A DNA stretch of 51,405 nucleotides, taken from NCBI GenBank assembly GCA_904394705.1, contig CAJFNJ010000017.1, positions 1 through 51,405 on the forward strand, written 5' to 3'. The DNA comes from Avimicrobium caecorum. GTDB lineage: Bacteria; Bacillota; Clostridia; Oscillospirales; Ruminococcaceae. Each line of letters opens with the position of its first letter. Position 1 is the first letter of the stretch. Positions 1-7,391 of this stretch are shown here, one piece after another. A model generated the notes under the pieces. It did no database searches. It saw nothing but the letters and a program-made list of their open reading frames with translations, and was not told where the DNA came from. The position numbers and the translations under genes were made by a program.

Positions 1-78
1 CTGATTCCGCTGGCAATCTATGCCGTGCGGTATCTGCATCAGCTGTCCCAGGAGGAACAGGCTGCGGCTGCCCAGTGA
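1..78 (+). CDS. C-terminal fragment of an unknown protein
   Basis: The first bases of the window read in frame 1 as 25 codons and a TGA stop. The piece begins with a hydrophobic stretch (LIPLAIYAV) and ends in a Gln/Glu/Ala-rich tail (QEEQAAAAQ). This looks like the end of a longer protein whose body lies before the window, perhaps one ending just after a membrane segment. It converges on the minus-strand gene that ends at 85, with only 6 nt between the stops. No function can be assigned from this piece. Confidence 0.55.
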   Translation: MIPLAIYAVRYLHQLSQEEQAAAAQ

Positions 79-84
79 TCTCCC

Positions 85-600
85 CTACAATGTGATCCCC
101 GGCAGCTGGCTGCTCTTCCCGCAGAGGAGCAGCAGGGCGGCACAGGCCAGCAGATCAAAGCGCTTGGTGTCCTCCCGGCGGAAGAGCGGAAATTCCTGGG
201 GAAGGAGTTCCCGGCCGCCCAGAGTAACCAGTGCCGCCTGCAAGCTGATGACCGCCTGTTCGCCGTCAAAGCTCGAAAAGGTCAAAGCGTCCTGCTGATG
301 CATTCCGCAGGTGAGAATCTGGGCTCCGGGAAACTGGCGGCGGAGCTCCTCGGCCTGGAAGAAGTCCGAATTGGCGATGACTGCGAATACCGCTCCGGAT
401 CCGATGACCGGCTCATGGAGAGCCTTGGGCAGGATCAGAATCGGGGCCTGTGCGGAGATCTGGGAGACCCGACCGGTTTCCAGCAGATTGAGCGGACGCT
501 CCTCTCCGCCAAAGACCGGGGTTTCAAAATAGTGCCGGACAGCGCACAGCCGGTCATACAGGCTGGAAGCACTGTCGCAGCAGATAATGACATTGTACAA
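85..600 (-). CDS. Conserved hypothetical protein, clostridial type
   Basis: About 171 residues, no signal peptide or membrane segment. I do not recognise a named domain. The stretch ILTCGMHQQDALTFSSF followed by a short beta-like stretch (DGEQAVISLQ) resembles a small clostridial family of unknown function that I know only as hypothetical. No in-frame ATG exists upstream of about residue 100, so the start must be non-standard. TTG at 600 sits 9 nt behind a GAGGTG ribosome binding site. A GTG at 612 is possible but would overlap that site. The binding site lies in one arm of a long hairpin (605-681), so translation or read-through from the gene upstream may be restricted. A function is not proposed. 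Confidence 0.6.
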   Translation of the reverse strand: MYNVIICCDSASSLYDRLCAVRHYFETPVFGGEERPLNLLETGRVSQISAQAPILILPKALHEPVIGSGAVFAVIANSDFFQAEELRRQFPGAQILTCGMHQQDALTFSSFDGEQAVISLQAALVTLGGRELLPQEFPLFRREDTKRFDLLACAALLLLCGKSSQLPGITL

Positions 601-604
601 AATA

Positions 605-681
605 AAACACACCTCTTGTCAGAGCAGTCCTTTGCCGATAATATGGCCCGGCAAGGCACTGTTTAGACAGGAGGTGTGTTT
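605..681 (-). terminator. Long hairpin between two minus-strand genes; terminator or attenuator
   Basis: Bases 605-620 pair with 666-681 over 16 positions (one is A opposite C on the minus strand, G-T on the plus strand). A second stem inside uses TTGCCG and CGGCAA (631-636 and 649-654). On the minus strand the arm is followed by TTTTATTTTG, so it can work as an intrinsic terminator for the gene at 694-1554. The same arm holds the ribosome binding site of the gene that starts at 600. Confidence 0.6.
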
Positions 682-693
682 CTTTTCAGCAGA

Positions 694-1554
694 TCAGAAC
701 AGCCGGTATTCGGTCAGCAGACGGCGGCAGCGCTGTTCGACCCGGTCCAGTTCCACTGGCATGGGATACCCCAGCTTTCCGGCGGCAGAGGTACAGTGCC
801 GGCGGAACAGTCCCAGGCTGAGCATCAGGGCACCGGCACAGCTTTCGGGGCCGGAGAGGTCGTACAGGCTGTGCCACCGGGCAAGCTCGCCGGGCAGCAG
901 GAGCCGGGGGAGGTACTTGTTGCCAGCCCCCAGGGAAACGGCGTAATCCGAATCAAAGCCCCGGTCAAAGGAAACCATCCGCACCAGCTCGGGCAGGACA
1001 CAGTGATTCATGTGCCAGACGGCATATTCCAGTTGACCCCGGCAGAGTCCTTTGACCACATAGAGGCTGGTCCAGAGCAGTTCATTGCAGCAGTCGGCAA
1101 ACTCCCGGATGGTCGGGCGGTGCAGGGCAAACAGGCTGTGTCCGGTGGGTTCCAACCCGTCAAACAGGCCGTCCTTGTCCAGAAAGGGGGTGAGCCCCGG
1201 TTCCATGGCATTGTACCAGCCAGCCCGCTCCACTGGGAGCAGACGCAGGTCGATGCGGGTTTCTTCAAACTGCATCAGCCAGGTAAACCAGGGAGCCGAA
1301 CCCGCTTCCGCACCCATGGCATCGGGACACTGGCAGATCACCAGTCCGCCGAACCGGGGTGCCAGCAGGGCGGGATAGTCGGTCTGTTTTGCCCGTTCCA
1401 GATCCCGGACGAAAAAGACCGCATCACAGTCGGAAAAGAGGTCCGGTGTACTCTGGGGATCGGTGAGCGATCCGGATACCGCCGCGGCCCGGATCTGGCT
1501 GTCCGATTCTGCCAGGGACCGGAGTGTTTCAATGGCGCCAAAGGGGTCAAACAT
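694..1554 (-). CDS. Aminoglycoside 6-adenylyltransferase-like nucleotidyltransferase
   Basis: 286 residues, close to the usual length of the ANT(6)/AadE family, cytoplasmic. The N-terminal part has the nucleotidyltransferase pattern SGSLTDP followed by DLFSDCDAVFFV; the paired Asp residues are the expected metal ligands. A further RIDLRLLP segment matches the third acidic element of this family. ANT(6) enzymes transfer AMP from ATP to streptomycin; chromosomal relatives in gut Clostridia often have no proven resistance role, so the substrate is an inference. The ATG is preceded by GGAGG at 6 nt spacing. It is separated from sdaAA by a strong terminator, so it is probably transcribed from its own weak promoter or by read-through. 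Confidence 0.8.
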   Translation of the reverse strand: MFDPFGAIETLRSLAESDSQIRAAAVSGSLTDPQSTPDLFSDCDAVFFVRDLERAKQTDYPALLAPRFGGLVICQCPDAMGAEAGSAPWFTWLMQFEETRIDLRLLPVERAGWYNAMEPGLTPFLDKDGLFDGLEPTGHSLFALHRPTIREFADCCNELLWTSLYVVKGLCRGQLEYAVWHMNHCVLPELVRMVSFDRGFDSDYAVSLGAGNKYLPRLLLPGELARWHSLYDLSGPESCAGALMLSLGLFRRHCTSAAGKLGYPMPVELDRVEQRCRRLLTEYRLF

Positions 1555-1580
1555 GGCAATCCTCCGTTCTTGGAAAAATA

Positions 1581-1613
1581 AAAAGGGAAAGGAACCGGTC
1601 CTTTCCCTTTTTT
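1581..1613 (-). terminator. Intrinsic terminator after sdaAA
   Basis: A GGGAAAGGA/TCCTTTCCC-type stem with a short loop around ACCGGT is followed on the minus strand by a T-rich tract (TTTTTATTTTT). It ends the sdaAB-sdaAA transcript; the T-run on the other side also allows function on the plus strand. Confidence 0.8.
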
Positions 1614-1628
1614 GCGATTCTGTGCGGA

Positions 1629-2504
1629 TCAGCCGAAGATCTGCTTGGAAAGACGGCAGCCGGTGGGAGAACCAGCCACACCGCCCAGAGCAGTTTCCCG
1701 CAGCTCAAAGGGAATGCTCCGGCCTACCGAGTACATCACATCGATGACCTCATCCAGCGGGAGCAGGTTGCCCACGCCAGCCAGAGTGATCTGAGCCGCC
1801 ACAATGGCGTTGGAAGCGCCCATGGCATTCCGCTTCTGACAGGGGGCTTCCACCAGTCCGGCAATGGGGTCACAGACCAGGCCGAGAATGTTGGTGATGG
1901 CAGTGCCGGCAGCGCTCATGCACTGTTCGGGAGTACCGCCCATGAGTTCCACAGCGGCAGAGGCAGCCATGGCGCTGGCAGCACCCACTTCAGCCTGGCA
2001 TCCGCCCTCGGCACCTGCAACAGTGGCGTTGCGGGTGATGAGGTAGCCGATGGCACCGGCATTGAACAGGGCACGGACCATCTGGTCATCGGTGAAGCCA
2101 TACTCCTCCTGGAGCGCCACAAAGACGCCGGGAATGACACCGGAGCTGCCGGCAGTGGGAGCGGCGACAATGAGGCCCATGGAGGCGTTGACTTCCAGCA
2201 CGCCCATGGCATAACCGATGGCCTTGGAGATCACCGAACCGCAGAGCGGCTTTTCAGTGCTGGCACGATAGGCGTCCATCTTCTTGGCTTCGCCGCCGAT
2301 GAGTCCGCCAATGGAGCGGATATCTTCGGTGACGGCACTGTGGACCGCATTCTTCATAATTTCATAGGAATGCTCCATCCGGGAATAGGTGGTTACAGTA
2401 TCGGCACCCAGATAGAGGGTTTCCCGGTCGATCATGGCTTGGGAGATCGGAATCCCACTGGCCTGACAGATTTTAAGCAGTTCTGCTGCAGACGAAAAAT
2501 CCAT
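1629..2504 (-). CDS. sdaAA: L-serine dehydratase, iron-sulfur type, alpha subunit
   Basis: 291 residues. With the beta subunit it deaminates L-serine to pyruvate and ammonia using an oxygen-sensitive [4Fe-4S] cluster in the cytoplasm. The sequence shows the family signatures APTAGSSGVIPG (about residues 115-126), AEGGCQAEVGAASAMAA (about 164-180) and CDPIAGLVEAPCQKRNA (about 212-228); the conserved cysteines in these blocks are the cluster ligands in known members. It lies 14 nt downstream of sdaAB in the same transcript, with a GGAGGGG ribosome binding site before the ATG. The alpha/beta split form is typical of Firmicutes, whereas E. coli has a single chain. Its oxygen-labile cluster fits an anaerobe. 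Confidence 0.97.
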   Translation of the reverse strand: MDFSSAAELLKICQASGIPISQAMIDRETLYLGADTVTTYSRMEHSYEIMKNAVHSAVTEDIRSIGGLIGGEAKKMDAYRASTEKPLCGSVISKAIGYAMGVLEVNASMGLIVAAPTAGSSGVIPGVFVALQEEYGFTDDQMVRALFNAGAIGYLITRNATVAGAEGGCQAEVGAASAMAASAAVELMGGTPEQCMSAAGTAITNILGLVCDPIAGLVEAPCQKRNAMGASNAIVAAQITLAGVGNLLPLDEVIDVMYSVGRSIPFELRETALGGVAGSPTGCRLSKQIFG

Positions 2505-2518
2505 AGTAATACCCCTCC

Positions 2519-3187
2519 TTACAGTTCAATGACAATGGCACTTTTGATATTGGGATTTGCCTGGATCTCGTCTACCAGACGCTCATCAAGTTTTTCATCG
2601 GTTTCGATGATGGTATAGGCATTTTCACCCTTATTGTCGCGGTAGAGCTTCATGAACGCAATATTGACATTGTGATCGTTCAGACACTTGGAGATATGTG
2701 CCACAACACCCGGACGGTCATACTGCTGTACAAACAGGGTGGTGAGATTGCCGGACAGGCTGATGTCAGCGCCATTGATCTGCTTGAGCTTGACATTGCC
2801 GCCGCCGATGGATACACCCAGAATCGAGGTAGTTACACCCTCATCATTGGTGATAACCACTTCCACCGTATTGGGGTGATAGCCCTTGTTTTCGGTACAG
2901 GGCACAAATTCGTACTCAATTCCCGCCTCATCAGCCAGACGGAAAGAATCCCGGATGCGGTAATCTTCGGTATTCATGCCCAGAATACCAGCCAGCAGGG
3001 CCTTGTCGGTACCGTGGCCCTTATAGGTCATGGCAAAGGAGCCATACAGGATAAATTTTACCTTTTTCGGCTTGCCTTTGGAGATCTTTCCAGCCATCAG
3101 CGCAATACGCAGGGCACCGGCGGTGTGAGAACTGGACGGCCCGATCATATTGGGGCCAACCACATCAAATACACTGATTTCCCTCAT
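2519..3187 (-). CDS. sdaAB: L-serine dehydratase, iron-sulfur type, beta subunit
   Basis: 222 residues. It is the regulatory partner of the alpha subunit. The N-terminus (SVFDVVGPNMIGPSSSHTAGALR) is the signature of the SdaA beta domain, with the SSSHTAG block at residues 17-23. The C-terminal third, from about residue 145 (LSGNLTTLFVQQYDRPGVVAHISKCL), is an ACT domain, the usual place for serine or metabolite sensing. It is the first gene of a two-gene operon. A strong AGGAGG ribosome binding site lies before the ATG. Transcription probably starts from an extended -10 element near 3250. Confidence 0.97.
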   Translation of the reverse strand: MREISVFDVVGPNMIGPSSSHTAGALRIALMAGKISKGKPKKVKFILYGSFAMTYKGHGTDKALLAGILGMNTEDYRIRDSFRLADEAGIEYEFVPCTENKGYHPNTVEVVITNDEGVTTSILGVSIGGGNVKLKQINGADISLSGNLTTLFVQQYDRPGVVAHISKCLNDHNVNIAFMKLYRDNKGENAYTIIETDEKLDERLVDEIQANPNIKSAIVIEL

Positions 3188-3246
3188 AATATCCTCCTTT
3201 TTTGATCATTTCAGGGGTGGTGTGTGAACCTGTTTTCCATACCTTG

Positions 3247-3255
3247 AGTATAGCA
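3247..3255 (-). promoter_or_regulatory. Extended -10 promoter element for sdaAB-sdaAA
   Basis: On the minus strand the bases read TGCTATACT, an extended -10 about 60 nt before the sdaAB start codon. The -35 region is poor, as is common with extended -10 promoters. Confidence 0.55.
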
Positions 3256-3456
3256 CAGATATGGGCGATTTACCACAGAACCCGGATGGATTTCACAGAA
3301 TTTTCATGCTTTGTGTATAAGTGACAGAGAAAAATGAAGAACACAATAATATGTTATATATTGGAAAAACAACCAACAAAATAGAATTATAATTTGCGCA
3401 ATTCATTCAAAACACTGAATTTGCAGGCAAAGGATGTAGAATTTCAAATCCCCACA

Positions 3457-3486
3457 TTGACGCGTAAATCCGGGGGGGGGTATAAT
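3457..3486 (+). promoter_or_regulatory. Promoter with a G9 tract in the spacer, probably phase-variable
   Basis: A -35 box TTGACG (3457-3462) and a perfect -10 box TATAAT (3481-3486) are 18 nt apart. Nine of the 18 spacer bases are an uninterrupted G run (3472-3480) that abuts the -10. Transcription would start near 3493, about 65 nt before the start codon of the secreted LRR protein. Loss of one G gives the optimal 17-nt spacer; gain weakens it. Slipped-strand changes in such spacers switch surface proteins on and off in other bacteria. The region 3260-3450 before it is AT-rich and holds no gene that I can support. Confidence 0.75.
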
Positions 3487-3557
3487 CGGTACTGTATACA
3501 GGTCTGCAGGTTGGAGATGCAGACTTGCATGCGAAAAATTGTAAAGGAGAGAATGAA

Positions 3558-5333
3558 ATGAACAACAAAAAGCTAATAGCTCTGCTGCTTGCTGCCATGA
3601 TGAGTGTTTCGACGGCCTCGGTAGCATTTGCAGCACCGGAAGACGAAATTACCAAGGGCTATCCGGATGGCGATGTATGGGAGAGCAAGCTCTATAACGC
3701 TATGCTGGAAGCCGGAGATTCGAACGATGATGGAAAGCTCACAGAGGGCGAAGCCGCTGCTATCGAAACCCTGACCATTGACAGCCTGAGCCTGGGCGCA
3801 CTGAAGGGCCTGGAGAACTGTACCGGCCTGAAGGAGCTGACTGTAACTGACAGCCAGGTACAGGATCTGAGTTTTCTGTCCAAGCTCACAAGCCTGGAAA
3901 AACTGACACTGTCCGGCAACAATATTCAGGACCTGTCGGCTCTGTCCAGTCTCACAAGCCTGAAGACCCTGGATCTGTCCGGCAACAATATTCAGGACCT
4001 GTCGGCTCTGCCCAGTCTCACAAGCCTGGAGACCCTGGATCTGTCGGATAATGCCTCTCTCGCAGATCTGTCCAAGCTGTCTGGCCTGTCCAGCCTGAAG
4101 ACCCTGGATGTGTCCAATACAAAGGTACGCGATCTTGCCGGCCTGCCCACTGGACTGACCAGCCTGAAGGCCAGCGGCAACAACATTGAGGATATGAGCA
4201 AGATTTCTGGTCTGACCAGTCTGGAAACTCTCGATCTCAGCGACAACCTGATCAGCGTTCTCGCAGACCTGAGCAGTTTCAGCAAGCTGGAAAACCTCAA
4301 TCTGCAGGGCAACTCGTTCTCCAATATTGATAGTCTGGAAAGCAAACTGCCTGCTTCCATCAAGGATAACGCTGATTGGAAGAACAGTGTATTCGGTACA
4401 CCTTCTTCTGAAACTGTGGACAAGACTGCTCTGAAGGCTGCTATTGCCAATGCGCAGGCTCTTCTGGATGCCACTGTTTCCAGCGAAAATGGAGCAGATG
4501 TAGCCAAGACGGAGAAGTGGGCAACTCCTGCTAATATTAAAACATTCACTGATGCAATCAACGCTGCACAGGCTGTTGTAGATAAGGAAGATGCCTCCAA
4601 GGAAGAAGTAGAACAGGCAGTTACTACTCTGAATAACGCTAAGTCCACTTTTGAAGGCCAGAGAAAAAATGGTACAGCTGATTATGATCCGGCTCCTCTG
4701 ACTGAAGCCATTAAGGCAGCTGAAGCACTGCTTGCAAGTGTAGAGCAGGCCGAGAGCGCAGACGCTGTGGAATCCGGCAAGCAGTGGGTTACCGCAAGCG
4801 ATTACAGCACCTTTGAAGCTGCAATTCATACTGCTAAGGATGCTCTGGCAAACGCCGATGACTCGGGGGATATTACAAGTGCTGTTTCTGCACTTGAGGG
4901 AGCTCGTGATACATTCCGTGCGGCTATCCGTTTTGGCACAAAGCCCACAACCCCCACACCCAACCCTGATCCCACACCCAGCACCAGCCGTGAGTACTCC
5001 GACTACTTTGGCAACGAGAAGTGGGACGAGCTCAAGGACGAGATTGCCAAGCTCATCGAGGATGGCAAGGAAGGCGAAACCATCGAGTTCAACGCCGCTG
5101 GCCTGCCTTACTTCCCGGCCAGTGTGGCCCGTGCGCTGAAGGGTGAGGACATCACTCTGAAGGTTCGCAAGAACGGTGTGACCTATACCATCAACGGTCT
5201 GGAGATCGGTACTGTTCACAAGATCTGGTATGATTTTGAGGACATTGAATCGGAGCTGCTGACTGCTGACGGCGCCGAGGACGAGACTTCCTCCTCCACC
5301 GGTGACAAGGAAAACCCCAGCACCGGACGGTAA
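3558..5333 (+). CDS. Secreted leucine-rich-repeat protein with FIVAR-like domains
   Basis: 591 residues, exported. Residues 1-26 are a Sec signal peptide ending in AFA. Residues 53-66 (GDSNDDGKLTEGEA) look like one EF-hand/dockerin-type calcium loop. About residues 80-262 are internalin-like LRRs of roughly 22 residues. Two Ala-rich helical modules (about 287-373 and 378-456), each ending in an ALxxAxxxF pattern, resemble FIVAR domains. A Pro/Thr linker (461-477) leads to a C-terminal domain of unknown type (478-572) and a tail ending ENPSTGR. NPSTG resembles a sortase motif, but no hydrophobic anchor or basic tail follows. The start is chosen for AAAGGAG 6-7 nt before ATG 3558. It is a monocistronic gene flanked by its own promoter and terminator. 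Family knowledge suggests adhesion or matrix binding; this is an inference. Confidence 0.9.
   Translation: MNNKKLIALLLAAMMSVSTASVAFAAPEDEITKGYPDGDVWESKLYNAMLEAGDSNDDGKLTEGEAAAIETLTIDSLSLGALKGLENCTGLKELTVTDSQVQDLSFLSKLTSLEKLTLSGNNIQDLSALSSLTSLKTLDLSGNNIQDLSALPSLTSLETLDLSDNASLADLSKLSGLSSLKTLDVSNTKVRDLAGLPTGLTSLKASGNNIEDMSKISGLTSLETLDLSDNLISVLADLSSFSKLENLNLQGNSFSNIDSLESKLPASIKDNADWKNSVFGTPSSETVDKTALKAAIANAQALLDATVSSENGADVAKTEKWATPANIKTFTDAINAAQAVVDKEDASKEEVEQAVTTLNNAKSTFEGQRKNGTADYDPAPLTEAIKAAEALLASVEQAESADAVESGKQWVTASDYSTFEAAIHTAKDALANADDSGDITSAVSALEGARDTFRAAIRFGTKPTTPTPNPDPTPSTSREYSDYFGNEKWDELKDEIAKLIEDGKEGETIEFNAAGLPYFPASVARALKGEDITLKVRKNGVTYTINGLEIGTVHKIWYDFEDIESELLTADGAEDETSSSTGDKENPSTGR
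3885..4016 (+). repeat. Two near-identical 66-bp in-frame tandem repeats in the LRR gene
   Basis: Units 3885-3950 and 3951-4016 each encode one and the same pair of half-LRRs. A core of about 36 bp is identical in both. A third, diverged unit begins at 4017. Such in-frame repeats allow repeat number to change by recombination or slippage without breaking the frame. Confidence 0.85.
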
Positions 5334-5370
5334 CCGGTTCTGACTGTCTGTAACAGACAGATCTGTTCAA

Positions 5371-5406
5371 AACTCCCCCGCATTCTGATGTGCGGGGGAG
5401 TTTTTT
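5371..5406 (+). terminator. Intrinsic terminator after the LRR gene
   Basis: The stem AACTCCCCCGCA/TGCGGGGGAGTT with a short loop is followed by TTTTTT. It is strong and isolates the LRR gene from galE. Confidence 0.92.
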
Positions 5407-5433
5407 GATTTTGCGGGATTTTCACAAATTCCC

Positions 5434-5462
5434 TTGAAGCGGCTGACAGAACCCGCTATACT
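5434..5462 (+). promoter_or_regulatory. Promoter of galE
   Basis: TTGAAG (5434-5439) and TATACT (5457-5462) are 17 nt apart, 40 nt before the galE start codon. Confidence 0.65.
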
Positions 5463-5501
5463 AAAGGAAGAAATCTGTCGAATAAGAAGGAGCTGAAAAA
5501 G

Positions 5502-6491
5502 ATGGCAATTCTGGTATGCGGCGGCGCCGGATATGTGGGCAGCCACTGTCTGGAGGGACTGCGTCAGGCCGGGTTTGACTGCATCGTTGTGGATAACCTC
5601 ACCCGGGGCCACCGGGCTGCGGTAGGGGATACACCTCTCTGTGTGGGGGATATTTCCGATCCGGCGTTTATGGACCAGGTCTTTGCGGAGCATTCCATTG
5701 AGGCGGTGCTGCACTTTGCGGCAGCCAGCCAGGTGGGGGAGAGCATGAAGGACCCGCTGCTCTACTATGAAAACAACCTCTGTGCCACCGTGGCACTGCT
5801 GCGGGCCATGGAGCGCCATGATGTGAAGAAGATCGTCTTTTCCAGCTCGGCGGCAGTCTATGGGGAGCCGGAGATCACTCCCATTGTGGAGGACAGCCCC
5901 AAGTCCCCCACCAACACCTACGGGGAGACCAAACTGGCCATGGAGCGGCTGATGCACTGGTGCCATACCGCCTATGGCCTGGAATATGTATCCCTGCGAT
6001 ACTTCAATGCCGCGGGCGCCTCTCCGGGCGGACTCATCGGTGAAGACCATACCCCTGAAACCCATCTGATCCCGCTGGTGCTCCAGGCGGCACAGGGCAA
6101 GCGGGAGAGCGTTTCCATCTTCGGCACCGACTATCCCACTCCGGACGGCACCTGCATCCGGGACTACATCCACACCAGCGATCTGGCTTCGGCTCACCGG
6201 CTGGCACTGGAATACCTGCTCCGGGGCGGCAGGAGCGAGATCTTCAACCTGGGCAGTGAGCACGGACTTTCGGTGCGGGAGATTGTGGAAGCCGCCCGGG
6301 AGGTGACCGGTGTGGACTTCCCGGTAAAGCTGGCACCCCGGCGGGCCGGCGATCCGGCAGTGCTCATCGCCTCCAACCGCAAGGCCCGGGAAGTGCTGGG
6401 CTGGGTACCGCAGCACAGCGATGCCCATACCATTCTGGCTTCGGCCTGGAAGTGGCACCGGGACCATCCCAATGGCTTTGATGACAAGTAA
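5502..6491 (+). CDS. galE: UDP-glucose 4-epimerase
   Basis: 329 residues, the usual length for GalE. It interconverts UDP-glucose and UDP-galactose with tightly bound NAD in the cytoplasm, serving galactose use and the supply of sugars for surface polymers. The N-terminal Rossmann motif is GGAGYVGSH (residues 6-14). The short-chain dehydrogenase catalytic pair is in TYGETKLAMERL (Tyr and Lys of YxxxK near residues 143-147), with the upstream SSSAAVYG serine block. The RYFNAAGA and DGTCIRDYIH blocks are typical of GalE. AAGGAG lies before the ATG. It stands alone between two terminators, without galK or galT, which favours a biosynthetic role over galactose breakdown. Confidence 0.93.
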   Translation: MAILVCGGAGYVGSHCLEGLRQAGFDCIVVDNLTRGHRAAVGDTPLCVGDISDPAFMDQVFAEHSIEAVLHFAAASQVGESMKDPLLYYENNLCATVALLRAMERHDVKKIVFSSSAAVYGEPEITPIVEDSPKSPTNTYGETKLAMERLMHWCHTAYGLEYVSLRYFNAAGASPGGLIGEDHTPETHLIPLVLQAAQGKRESVSIFGTDYPTPDGTCIRDYIHTSDLASAHRLALEYLLRGGRSEIFNLGSEHGLSVREIVEAAREVTGVDFPVKLAPRRAGDPAVLIASNRKAREVLGWVPQHSDAHTILASAWKWHRDHPNGFDDK

Positions 6492-6507
6492 ATCAGGAGT
6501 TTCTTCA

Positions 6508-6549
6508 AACGCCTCTCACAGTTCCCATGGGACTGTGGGGGGCGTTTTT
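6508..6549 (+). terminator. Intrinsic terminator after galE
   Basis: AACGCC...CTCACAGTCCC-type arms around 6508-6543 close a hairpin over CCATGG and are followed by TTTTTCT. Confidence 0.8.
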
Positions 6550-6632
6550 CTCACCTTTTGAAATTCCAGCCATATAATGGACTGTGCAGGAACTTTTCTG
6601 CAAATTTACTACAAATCAGTGAGGTGATGAGA

Positions 6633-7391
6633 ATGCGGGAACTTCTCACCATGCAGAATGTCACAGCCCGGTATCAGTCGCCGGATGGGGAACTCACTGC
6701 TGCTGAGAATATCAGTCTGACTGTTTCCCAGGGGGAATTTGTCAGCATTGTGGGGCCCAGCGGCTGTGGAAAAAGCACCTTGCTTACCATTATGGCAGGG
6801 CTCAAGCGTCCGTCGGAGGGGAAGGTGCTGCTGGATGGAGAACCCATCACCGGCCCTGGCGGAAAAATCGGCTACATGCTGCAGAAAGACAATCTGCTGG
6901 AATGGCGTACCATATATAAAAATATCCTGCTGGGCCTGGAGATCCGGAACCGTCTGACCCCCGAAAACATAGAATATGCCAGGGGATTATTAAGGACCTA
7001 TGGCCTTTGGGATTTCCGGGACCGATATCCTTCCCAGCTTTCCGGAGGAATGCGGCAAAGGGTGGCACTGATCCGTACCCTGGCAGTCAAGCCGGAAATT
7101 TTCCTTCTGGATGAGGCATTTTCTGCACTGGATTATCAGACCCGCCTGACTGTGACCGATGATATCTACTCGATCCTGCGCCGGGAAGGGCAGACCATGG
7201 TTATGGTAACCCATGATATTCCGGAAAGCGTCAGTATGTCGGACCGGGTGGTAGTCCTCAGTGGGCGTCCGGCCCGGATCAAACAGATCCATACCATTGA
7301 ACTCGGGGATCTCACTCCATTGGAGCGTCGGGACGATATCCGGTTCAATGAATACTCCAACGAGATATGGAAGGAGCTGCGTGAATCGTGA
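6633..7391 (+). CDS. ABC importer ATP-binding protein (nitrate/sulfonate/thiamine-precursor class)
   Basis: 252 residues from the start chosen here. It is the ATPase of a three-gene importer. The Walker A motif is GPSGCGKSTLL (about 41-51), the Q-loop is near MLQKDN, the signature LSGGMRQRVALIRTL is at about 136-150, Walker B is IFLLDEAFSALD, and the switch histidine lies in VMVTHDIPES. This layout matches SsuB/TauB/NrtD/ThiZ proteins. The ATG at 6633 is preferred because GAGGTG lies 6 nt before it; longer in-frame starts lack a binding site. A -10 like TATAAT is at 6573. The stop overlaps the start of the permease gene, which indicates coupled translation. Confidence 0.92.
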   Translation: MRELLTMQNVTARYQSPDGELTAAENISLTVSQGEFVSIVGPSGCGKSTLLTIMAGLKRPSEGKVLLDGEPITGPGGKIGYMLQKDNLLEWRTIYKNILLGLEIRNRLTPENIEYARGLLRTYGLWDFRDRYPSQLSGGMRQRVALIRTLAVKPEIFLLDEAFSALDYQTRLTVTDDIYSILRREGQTMVMVTHDIPESVSMSDRVVVLSGRPARIKQIHTIELGDLTPLERRDDIRFNEYSNEIWKELRES

